A stretch of 64,000 bases of DNA from Anarhynchus alexandrinus (lineage: Eukaryota > Chordata > Aves > Charadriiformes > Charadriidae). Location: assembly GCA_008711295.1 (NCBI GenBank), contig VUYV01000055.1:705466-769465 (forward strand), in the 5' to 3' direction. The notes beneath the pieces were generated by a model. It did not search any database and was not told where the DNA came from. It worked only from the letters and a program-made list of their open reading frames with translations. A program made the translations under genes and the position numbers. Positions 52,101-61,332 of this stretch are shown here, in pieces (within the stretch, counting starts at the first letter, position 1; every line of letters begins with the position of its first letter).

Positions 52101-55100
52101 TCCAGAGTTTATGCACGTATAGCAGCAAAGCAGCCCTTTAATCAGTATAGGTTACAGGGAACAAATATTTCCAAATAAAGGGAGTACCAATATAGAGAAC
52201 ATGTATCATGTAGACAAACCTCAGAGGAAAGAAACAAATAGCCCAATAGTTCAAAGGCACTTATTTTAGCTAAAAGGCAAGCAAGTTTGTTTTGCTAACC
52301 AAGCCTTTGTTGCAAGTTGTAATTTGACTGTTATTTTCCCTGGGAAGGCTGTGCCTAACACTAATTCTGGTAGCAACAACCAGCCTTACCATGCTGAAAT
52401 GGTCATTTAAACTTGCAAATCAATCTTCAAGGTCAAGCAAAAGCATTTCAATACATGATGAGGTATTTTACAAACAAATCTTAAGAGCTCTCTAAACACA
52501 CAAAAATGACCTCATCACATTTTGCAAGCACAACTCACATCAACAAGGAATACCATTGAAAAGCCAAACTTAGACTACCATATGGCTACAAAGCTATGCT
52601 TAAAAAGTTGAAAGCCTAGGTAAATACATTTCATGAATGTTTATTAAAAAGCTAGATGTAGTATTCATGGCTTCTATGAGTCATATGAAAAGCCTGTCAC
52701 AGCTTCCTGAAAACAAGAAAAGTTTTCCAATACTTTCAATTCAATTTGAAAGTATTTAACAGATTCACCCTACAGTATCTGTCAACAAGACCATATCATC
52801 AAGTCTGTTTAAATGGAAGGAAGCATAAATTAAAATGCTAAAAAACAGCCAAAACAGAGTGGCAAAACAGCTAGTTACTGCAGTGCAAGTATTAATTCCA
52901 GAAAAAGAAGATCTGAAGCCATATATACTCCATCCACTTGGTTCAATGAACCGTGATAGAACGTTTTTAAATTAATGTTAAGAATTTTGCAGAAAGAATT
53001 TAAAATAGAGCAGCAAAATGAAGCATAACATTAATGAACACTAACAAAAAGCAGATAAAAATAAAACTAAACATTAACAAATAAATCAGTTATCCTGCAG
53101 AATAACAAATGGGCCCTCCCTGGTAACCTATGAGTGTCTACAGCTTCCTAATGTAAACAAACAAATAAGTAAAACCTCAGTATAATAGCTGACAACTGAT
53201 CTGTGTCTCAGGTTGTGGAAACTGCCATTGTCATGTCACATCCATAATTTAAAATAGATCTGGATTGGGTGGAGAATTTTAAGAAACAGCAAGACGTCTC
53301 ACTATGTCAAAGACCTCCATGCTTCAGAGCCCTCCCAAAGAATGAGACAAAGACACTCATTAGAATGGAGCCTAAAAACAAAATGCAAACCATCACATAC
53401 AACCAGCTTGGACAAACCTACACTGTTGGCCACATTCAGAAACACCATGTTTACCAGAAAGAACAAAGTGAACAACAAATTACCATGAAGATATGTGACA
53501 GCAGACAGCCATAAGCTGCCTCACTACATCATTTTTGACCACAAATTATGGAGAAAAATCAAGCATTTTCCAAAAGGAATTATTGTGCAAGTACATGGAA
53601 GGGAGTAGATGACAAATGAGCTTATTGCCTGCAGAACCATGGCTTCAGCTGGCTGATGTCCTGTGAGAGCAGAATCAAGTGGCTGTCACAGAGCTAAAGG
53701 ACACAAAGCCGAAACAATTCAGAAAACAACTGCGATCATAAAACAGATTCTCTAACTAGCAAAGTGAGATGGCATCACAACTGTAGCTCCTGGACATTTG
53801 CTACAATATGCATAAACATCAGCTTAATCTCTAACAGAAGTAGCTTCTAAGCGGCAAAAAAGTAATACCAACAAAGAAAGTGTGCCACATACTGCCTTCT
53901 TTTGGACAACTGTATTGCTAGGAGCATACAATTTTCATTTTAGAAAACAAAACATGACATTCACCTAAAAAAACAACAAAAACCAAATACAAACCAACAA
54001 AAAAACCCCCAAACCAAAAACCCAACCCTCTGGCCAATTTACAGAACAATTTCTTATTTTTTTTTTAGGATATAAAGAGGACTCCTGTATTGAACAACAC
54101 CTCAGAAGAGATTTCTATTGATACATGGATAGAATTTCACTGAAGTTTTACCCTTATGAGTATTCCTTTATTTCAAGCTTGGAGCTTTTCAGGAATCTGA
54201 AAACAGGTATGTTTCAAATTCAAAGAACTACAACACTCCACACTGTGCACAAGGCTACAGTCTAAGTGACAGTTCTTGGAGTCATCAAATACAAATTTAA
54301 AAAAAAGAGTCATGAGGAAATTGTTCTAACACTGTAAAAGCACTCAAGCCTGATAACAGTGCCCTCTACTGTCTTCATCAAAAAAGTTTTTTCTGAAATC
54401 AACAGAATGCTCATTAGTACTGTTAGCAGAAAAATACTAGGCAGCTATAATTAATTTACAGTGTTTAATTTTAATTGTTTAACTTTAAGTTTAATATTTT
54501 AATCTGTCTCTGCTGACAGAAAGACAGCTGTGTAGCTGCAGGCAGGGCTGCGTTGAAGTTCACCCATATATTTTGCAAAAACCCACTAGAATTATTAAGA
54601 CGAGCTGTACATGAACAACAAGAATAGCCAATTATGTCTCATTAAAAGAAATGCTAAGAACTGAAAAAAAGCAGCACAGTTAAAAACAGTCACTGAAATT
54701 GTTTACTACACAATGAAAGGATCTCAGAATAGGGAAACTTAAGTTTACGGAATTAAAAGCTTTAAATCTCGAAGTTCACAGTATCTTCTACAAATATATT
54801 TAAATATTTAATCTGTCAATGCACCTAAAGTATACTTGAAAAGAATTCTATAGAACCAGGTCTCCAAAACATATGAGGACAAACTCACTCTCCCTTATAG
54901 CATACAAGTAGAAGGAACATCAACCTGCACCAAAAGCTGTGCCACCGCATTATTAAACTCAGGACTGAACCAAACAGAAGTATCCTGACAATCTGCAGAA
55001 CTTATCTCAGGCCTGACAGTATGTCAATGAAATAGCATGCAGCCTTCATACAGAGCAAGCTTATGACACCACACAACGCACCATGCAGACATATAAAGAA

Positions 55101-58100
55101 ATCACACAATGAACAAAAACATAGCTTACTCTTAAAAATCCATTTCAGTTTCTCCCCTTAAAACAGAAATATCGGATATAAGAGGGAAAACATAACAGCA
55201 GGGATCATTTTTAAAATCAGACATTACTGTTCTGTCAACTCTACCTTTTCTGCAGAAGAGGCTCTTAAATGTTCCACACAGGTAGGTGCAGCTTCCACCA
55301 TGCATATCAAGATGTAGATTGTAGTCATGCAGTCCATATTCTGGGTCAATATCATCCAATACAGGTTTATGAGGTGGAAGAGCATATTGACTTTAAAATT
55401 AAGAATAATAATAAAATTAAGTAAGGGGAAACGACTCAATAGGAAGAGTTATAGTAAAGAGCCCTACACTGAGACTATCATCTTAGGAGAGGTTTTAAGA
55501 GGGGGAAAAAAATATTAGAAGATACAAATTTTCTTCTTTATTAATGCTTTTGAAAATCAAACATCTCTAGTTCATCATGCTTCTTTTAAGCTGCTTAATA
55601 TAGTATCTAACACTTCTAATCAGCTGTCCAGCCTAGCCAAAGGCAGAAACTATGGCAGTTGACTTTAAAAGTTACAGTAATTAAACTCCAAAATATGAAT
55701 TTGTTTATGCAAAAAAAAAAAAAAAAAAAAAAANAAAAAAAAAAAGCATCAGCCAACTAGCTACAGAATTCTCTGGAATAGCAGTTATTGAATAATTTTG
55801 TCTGTGCCTAACCTAAAAGAGAAACTACTGCATACAAATGACCAGAAGAGCCCAAATCCCAGAGGCAACTGAGCAGCTACTATATAGGATCGTATCTGGT
55901 AGTAATGGAGATGTTGTTAAGTCTTACCTTCTATGTAAAAAGAGCCGTACTAAGTTATAGTGGTCACCTAAGACTACCGGTAGATACAATAGTATCTGAG
56001 CAGAAAGCTGAGGGAGTGGGCTGGGTGTAAAATAAATCAACAAAATCATCCTCTAAAATCTTTTTAAACAGTTTACAGTGAATAAACAGGTATTATATTA
56101 TACACTGCAATATAAACAAATAATTCATAGGAAATCCAACTAGTTTTTCAATAGCACTGGAAGATAAATGCAGGCACCTTACCAGTTTACTAGAATTTTT
56201 TTCTCCCCTATTATACTGCTAAAGATTATTTTCCTACTTCCTAAAATGTCTAGGTTTCAGATAGGAAGAGAGCATAAAAAGACTGCTTGTGAAAAGGGAG
56301 AAAGTATGGGCAGCGTATTTCTAACTTTCTCAATACAGCAAGTACTAGCACACTTGTATGACTAAATTATCTCCTTAATAGCATAACAATGGCAACATTT
56401 TGGTATGAAAATACTTCTGCAGCTTTGTATATAGTTTCTGTAACTGATGTTTATATTAAACAAGAATAGTTAATTATTGCCTAAATATAAACCTCTTACC
56501 AGCAGCCAATTTTAACTGTAAAACTCAAAGCTTTATTCAAAAGGTTATCTTTATTACCCACAAAGGAGAAACCAAAACTTACACAGTAGCAGAACCCAAA
56601 GTGCTTCTCTCAAGAAGTTGATGATAATGAAGACTCGCCATAACAAAAGCAATTTCATTTTTCTCCTGAAAAGTTAATTAAAGTGGATGTATTTTCATCT
56701 GGAAATACTTTTTTTCACAAGGTCTTCCTGAGCATTAAAATTCATAGATAAATGCTGCTGCTTATTACTCTGCCAGTTACTGTAATAATGTTTAATAATG
56801 GCTTGCTTTAACACTTGGACTCCTATAACTGCTACTGTCTTTTCACAAGAGTACAGAATATATGTAAAAGATCACAACATTTCTATACTATGGGGAAAGG
56901 GAGAGAAACCAGCTATGCCAACGCAAAAGTGACCAACAGCAATCCATTAATTGTACTTCTCTAGCTTCTACTTGCCACTTTAAACCAGACACCTAAAAAG
57001 AGTCAAACAGGCCTTACTCCCAGCTACTAATTACCTAAGCATCAAGCTTATTTTCACGTGTAAGGAATTATTTGCAAAGACGGAATCATCACTGAGGAAT
57101 ACAGAGCTATTCAATAGAAATAGTGAATTTCAAAGTAAAACCCCAGATGTCTTCACCAGATTACACACTCCTGAGAAAACGACATACCTTCTGTAGGCCT
57201 ATATAGCGCAAAGAAAACTTCAGAGCTCAATGTGAGAACTAAACAGAGCCAAAGGTATCTACTTACTTCAAGAACACAGAATGCTAGGATTTCATCTCTT
57301 TTTTTTTTTTAAATTTAAAAAAAAAAAAAGAGGAAAACACATTTTGAAGTCCTACATTTGCAAACACGTAAGTCAATAGCAAAATTATTCACTGCCAGTG
57401 GTCTATTACTGTCCTGAAAAGCAGGCAACTATTGTTTTCATTTCTGGGTTACCAAACAGAAAATTACATGTCCTACTCAATTTTTTATTTTTTTTTTTTA
57501 GCTACTCCTATACTTTTTTAGGGCAAAATTACAGCACAAAAGATATAATGGCAGAGATTTATCAATCACATAGTCTCTCAGTCTTTATCCAAATACCAGA
57601 AGGCCCACATAACCTGTCCTTGGTTGTCAAAACTACTAGCACCAGTAATTTCTGTTACGCAGCTAAGCTATGTGTAAAAAAACAAGACTTGTGACATTTA
57701 CAATTATTACACCCATCTACAGTTAACTGCCTAATGGTACTCTGCCTACGTAGAGAAAAAGAACAGCTGTTCAGAAAAGTAAGCACAAAAAATATACTAG
57801 AGTGAGGCACTAGATGCTTAACTACTTTGCGGAACTTAGTTATGGTTGAACCATTTTCCAGGTGCTGAAAGAGTTCTCCTTCCAAGCATGGGAAGGGGTA
57901 ATGCTCTAGCAAGACCATAGGGACAGCAACACAGGAACACCAATCTGCTAAACCTCTGAAGATACAAAGTAAATGTCTGTTCACTTATTGGAGCTTTTCA
58001 TAGATTGAGACAACCCGTGATAGGCTCATGCAGGTGAGCCAGTCTCAAGTTTTCTAGGAAATGGACACCTTTAAGTAAGAGTGAAACAAATATTCCTTCT

Positions 58101-61100
58101 GTGTTTTTAAACCATTCCTCTGGTGACTTTGCACATTTGAGGTAGCAAGAGTTTCCAGCCGGAAATGAGACACAGCTTAGAGCAACTGTTCACACGCTCC
58201 CTGAGGGAAGTTCTTTGCCAGTGCCAAATAACGTAAGTCCACCACATTTACATGGCTGGGGGAGGGCTACCACCTCTGAATTCAGTCCAAGAGCAGAACA
58301 CCTGAGATAGGCTTCCATAGCACCTAACCGTAAACAACTTCAGCCAGACACCTAGGTCCCAGTGTATTCAGTGCAAAGACACAGATTCCTTTAGAGTAGA
58401 AGTCTACTTCAGATGTTCTGCACTGCTCTCCAAAGACATCCATCTCTACACACAGCCTACAGAGACTAACCCCTTAATTTAGACACTTAATACCAAGAAT
58501 TGAATATCCCCAAAAGGCTCCAGCGTTCCTGCTGCTGGAGCAGGATACAACTACCTGGCAATGTAGATTAAAGGGAACAACTAGCGAAGTTGCCTTGTGG
58601 GATGTGCCTTGCACTTTGAGTGATGGGAACAGGGCAAGGCACGAGCCAGAGGAAGAAGCACATCTCTCCTCAAAACGTTCTATTTAAAATGGCTTTAGGA
58701 TATGGAACTTTGGCATGTGAAGACTGCAAAATAAATATAACTGAACACAGAAATAAGATCAGTACAGTATCTAATATACTATGATACATAACTGTTCTCT
58801 TAATTTGTAGTGGATTTTTTTGAAAAATACAGATACTCCTGCAACAGCTCTTTAGAATAAAATAAAGCATCAAATAGTGGTCCCTACCTGTATTTTCTTG
58901 TTAGTTTAGACAAGATCTTTCAAAATCCAAAGAAAAAGAAGGAAGATGGAAAAAAACTAACAAACCAAAAACCCTAAAACTCCCCCAATCCCAAACTCCA
59001 TGGCAAGAGAATCTGTTTCTTCAAGTCATAATAGAGCATTGAAACAAGATGTTATCTTACCTTCCAAAGTCCTACTAAGAGCCCTGGATTCAGATGGAAG
59101 AGCTGGACAAGCTTATCAGCACCAACTGCTACACTACTTTCAGTCAGGTTAGCAAGATGGTATTCAGCAATTAAGGAACGTCGACGAGGTCTTTGAAAAG
59201 AACATATAGAATGTAGCAACAAGACTACGTCTCCTTATTTATGTAAAAGTTCAGCCTAATTTCATTTTTAACTCTGAAGTCTGACCAACAGCACATGATG
59301 AAAACAGTTTTGAAAACATTCGGCATGCACAGCCATAAACTGTACTTCTGAACAACTACAGCATATTAGCACGATCTTAACACCCAACAAGAAAAGAAAC
59401 AAAAGCCACCATAGGATGGCCTAATATACTACTTAAAAAAACAAGAAAAACTTATGTTAGCCCAATATTTCAAAATAGCCACAGAATTACTTTATAATTT
59501 GTTTTTAATACTATGTTGCTACTAGATGGAATCACTGAACATTTGTCAGCATGAAAATAGCTACTAAAAGGGTAAATTCTTCCTCCACAGAAGCAAAATT
59601 CCAAGGAAAGGATCAAACTGTACATATAATAAGTTAAAAGTTTCTGTTAAAGAAAGCTTTCATTTTTTAGAAAATTATTTCTCGATTTTGTCTGTAGTTA
59701 AAGTGATTTACCTCTGTAACACCTTTTAACTAAAGTTCATACTTCACAGGCATTCTTATTGGCTAATTATGCATAAAAAAGAGCTGAAAGCAAATTCTGC
59801 ATTACCTATTCAGAATGGAGAAATAACTCTTTTTGCAGACTTAGCCTCTTATTATATTCAAAACTTTTCCTAGATTTCACAATAGTATCACAGTAGTATC
59901 ACCTACCATTACACATTGCTAGGGAGGCAGCAACCAACAAGAACTTCATCATAATTACCTTGAACTATAAGATTTGGGGCAGGGATGGGACATCAACCCC
60001 TGTGAAATAAATATACTAATTGCCTACAAATTTCCTTTTACTATTTTCTACACATGAATCATCATTTTGGTGAAACAACTACATTTCCCACATAATTTGA
60101 CTGCAAGACTTGTTTAGCTGACTTTACACAAAAGACTTCTCTTGATTTTTTTTTTTAGGCATGTAGATGCCGCCAAACACCATGTTCCCTAAATTCACAT
60201 ACACATCTAATAGACAGAAAAAAAAAGTGTTAGTAACATAGATTACCTGATTGTAGCCACATAGACATTTATGAACTGTTCCAATCTAAATATCTCACAT
60301 TAAATTCTCCTAGATTTACAGGTTTGTTTCATGCTCATTTGTACCTATGCCTTAGATTCAGCTTTCCAAGGCAGGACCTATCAGTTTGTATCTTGCATGC
60401 CAGTAGCTACATAAACCTATGAATTAATGTCACAGCTTCCTGGATCATATCTACTTCTTGCTGAAACCTCTACTAATAAAGAGAAGGACATAGGCTTTGG
60501 AAGAAATACTACAGAGAACCTTCCTAAGAAAGAATTAACTTGTTAAGTCAAACCAAGGTCAGAGAGCTCCTACAGACACATAATCAACCAATTACTCCAG
60601 AAACCCCTCAAAACTCCTATGCTGAAACTCACCCATTCTTGCTGGGATCTCTGCTTTGGTCAGGAAGCAATGGCGTAACTCCAAATAGTTTCAGGTTTGA
60701 CAGGATGTCTAAGCATGGCCAATTTGTACTATACCAAAGTATAGTAACAGATGTGTCCTTAAATGATACATTTGCCTTCTCCATTACATGTTCCTTTCCG
60801 TTTTTGTCCTGTAGAACAATTATCCAACTCAAGCCAGAGGCTCTGTTATTTAGGAATTGAGAGGGGAGAGGGATGTTTTTTTAAAAAAAGATTCTCAAAC
60901 TGACAAAACTTAAACTATGCTTCCAACAGAATTTTTAAATTTCTACTAACTGCTACTTATCTTTCTCAGGCTAGGTCATTTAAAGGCTATCATCGTATCT
61001 TCCCATTATGATATACATTTATAGCTCTATTTCCATATCCCCCCAGCATTTCCAAAGCCATTAATATTCTGTGACAAGGCATTGCTTACTTCATAGCTTC

Positions 61101-61332
61101 TTTGTTTTTACATGGAAGACCTGTATAAGGATCTACAGCTTTAACAAGTCGCATTACTCTAGTTTTGACAGCAGCTATTTGTTTGAAGATGTATTCTTTC
61201 TTCCAGTATCCAGGCTTTCTATCATGTAGAGCAGCACAGTCCAAGGAAATAGTTTCTGTTTGTTCAGACTTCATTTTCCAAATTGCCCTTTTTGGCTGAA
61301 AACAACTGGAATAGATTTTCAGCCAGATCCCA
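45847..61332 (-). CDS. FBXO15: FBXO15, F-box only protein 15 (3' seven coding exons, partial)
   Basis: FBXO15 is a substrate-recognition subunit of SCF (SKP1-CUL1-F-box) ubiquitin ligases. The mouse gene is a known target of OCT3/4 and SOX2 in embryonic stem cells. Seven exons on the minus strand (61332-61090, 60842-60633, 59190-59061, 56665-56583, 55390-55245, 49633-49509, 46116-45847) join in frame to 401 residues plus stop. Recognisable vertebrate FBXO15 segments, in order, are GYWKKEYIFKQIAAVK, DPYTGLPCKNKEA, TSVTILWYSTNWPCL, HLNPGLLVGLWK, ERSTLGSATV, DPEYGLHDYNLHLD, YLCGTFKSLF, HLPLIGTLGLSWETDVF and MMDVTLLDETGKPFWCF, ending WYGTNY. All six junctions have GT/AG and conserved phase. The F-box is N-terminal to exon 61332 and its exon was not found up to 64000, so start codon and F-box lie outside. 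No frame-disrupting change was seen; the gene looks functional. Confidence 0.96.
47493..47866 (-). mobile_element. CR1 LINE 3' end in the last FBXO15 intron
   Basis: Plus text opens 'catagaatcatagaatgg' (reverse of the terminal octamers), followed by 'gttcatctagtccaaccccc', 'cttctctggggaacctgtgc', 'aaaatttcttcctactgtcc' and 'cccttgtcctgtcactacag'. These are the reverse complement of the CR1 3' UTR and ORF2 C-terminus. It lies in the intron between the last two coding exons, in the same orientation as the gene. Confidence 0.94.
48959..49093 (-). mobile_element. CR1 LINE 3' tip, cut by a gap base
   Basis: Three reverse octamers 'agaatcatagaatcatagaa', then 'ggtttaggttggaaaggacc', 'ttgaagatcatcgagttcca' and 'gggacacctcccactagacc', ending 'agcctggccttga' at the N (49094). 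This is the last ~135 bases of CR1. The sequence after the N does not continue CR1, so either the element is 5'-truncated just there or sequence is missing in the assembly. Confidence 0.94.
49509..49633 (-). CDS. FBXO15: FBXO15 coding exon
   Basis: Acceptor 'aacaatattttcag' (plus-strand complement) ends at 49634; donor GTTGGT begins at 49508. Two bases complete Gly271, then 41 codons: DIANGYLRLTVVSLKDNTK, then HLPLIGTLGLSWETDVFKGN and VK. It ends on a codon boundary. GTTGGT departs from the GTRAGT consensus, but the reading frame and family alignment (K-x-C-x-M-M across the next junction) support it. The intron to the upstream exon is 5611 bases, the largest here. Confidence 0.94.
50579..50614. 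repeat. Poly(A) / (GAAA)n microsatellite
   Basis: About 21 A followed by three or four GAAA units. Could be the decayed tail of a retroposed sequence or a simple repeat; no parent element was recognised upstream. Confidence 0.85.
53967..54029. repeat. A/C-only low-complexity tract
   Basis: Plus strand nearly purely A and C with CAAA, CCAA and AACCC words; same type as the tract at 4702-4855. Confidence 0.8.
55245..55390 (-). CDS. FBXO15: FBXO15 coding exon
   Basis: Acceptor 'attcttaattttaaag' ends at 55391; donor GTAGAG begins at 55244. One base completes Val222, then 48 codons, one base left. Sequence: QYALPPHKPVLDDIDPEYG, then LHDYNLHLDMHGGSCTYLCG and TFKSLFCRK. It matches the mammalian 'D-S-P-E-Y-G-L-H-G-Y ... 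Y-L-C-G-T-F-R-N-L-F' segment. The donor GTAGAG is weaker than the others in this gene. Confidence 0.94.
55391..56582 (-). other. FBXO15: FBXO15 intron
   Basis: 1192-base intron. It contains a poly(A) run at 55711-55745 interrupted by an N at 55734, so its true length is unresolved. Nothing else recognised. Confidence 0.7.
55711..55745. repeat. Poly(A) tract with gap base
   Basis: About 34 A with one N at 55734. The N probably marks an unresolved homopolymer length. Confidence 0.9.
56583..56665 (-). CDS. FBXO15: FBXO15 coding exon (small)
   Basis: 83-base exon. Acceptor 'ttaattaacttttcag' ends at 56666; donor GTAAGT begins at 56582. It starts on a codon boundary: EKNEIAFVMASLHYHQLLE, then RSTLGSAT, leaving GT for the next exon. 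It matches the 'L-A-F-V-M-A-N-L-H-F-H-H-L-V-E-R-S-T-L-G-S-A-T' region of mammalian FBXO15. Confidence 0.95.
56666..59060 (-). other. FBXO15: FBXO15 intron
   Basis: 2395-base intron. T-run/A-run pair at 57299-57329 and a T-run at 57482-57499. The stretch 58016-58640 is somewhat richer in C/G and has repeated 'cacct' and 'acacctaggt'-like words, possibly an old dispersed repeat I cannot name. No additional exon seen. Confidence 0.6.
59061..59190 (-). CDS. FBXO15: FBXO15 coding exon
   Basis: Acceptor 'tgttcttttcaaag' ends at 59191; donor GTAAGA begins at 59060. One base completes Gly151, then 43 codons: PRRRSLIAEYHLANLTESS, then ADKLVQLFHLNPGLLVGLWK. It ends on a codon boundary. The region corresponds to the 'H-S-L-I-A-K-Y ... 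L-H-P-G-L-L-V-G-V-W-K' part of mammalian FBXO15. The plain open-frame length is too short for the exon to stand out without family knowledge. Confidence 0.95.
59191..60632 (-). other. FBXO15: FBXO15 intron
   Basis: 1442-base intron, AT-rich, with no repeat family or further exon recognised. Confidence 0.65.
60633..60842 (-). CDS. FBXO15: FBXO15 coding exon
   Basis: Acceptor 'tcctaaataacag' ends at 60843; donor GTGAGT begins at 60632. Phase: one base completes Lys81, then 69 codons, then GG left over. The protein runs ASGLSWIIVLQDKNGKEHVM, then DTSVTILWYSTNWPCLDILS and ends DPSKN. A second AG two bases inside the exon would shift the frame, so the first AG is used. The 247-base intron to the upstream exon is the shortest in the window. 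An open plus-strand frame here (60540-60860) is antisense. Confidence 0.95.
61090..61332 (-). CDS. FBXO15: FBXO15 coding exon (first in window, just after the F-box)
   Basis: Acceptor 'tttttattttcag' ends at 61333; donor GTAAGC begins at 61089. It enters with the last base of a split codon, then 80 whole codons, and leaves two bases (AA) for the next exon. Residues start GIWLKIYSSCFQPKRAIW and include GYWKKEYIFKQIAAVK and VDPYTGLPCKNKEAM. In mammalian FBXO15 the equivalent start (the 'F-I-W-I-G-I-Y-S' stretch) directly follows the F-box, so the F-box exon should be the next one upstream. Confidence 0.95.

Larger units (their letters stand above)
49634..55244 (-). other. FBXO15: FBXO15 largest intron
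   Basis: 5611 bases without recognised coding exon or repeat family. Contains an A-run passing into (GAAA)n at 50579-50614, T/A homopolymers (51858-51872), an A/C tract (53967-54029) and a slightly GC-richer stretch at 50700-51220 that I could not classify. Plus-strand frames such as 50522-50725 and 53269-53514 have no recognisable domain. Confidence 0.65.

Noticed and set aside
60540..60860. 106-codon plus-strand open frame
   Set aside because: It is antisense to the FBXO15 exon at 60633-60842, whose minus-strand reading matches the family and has proper splice sites.
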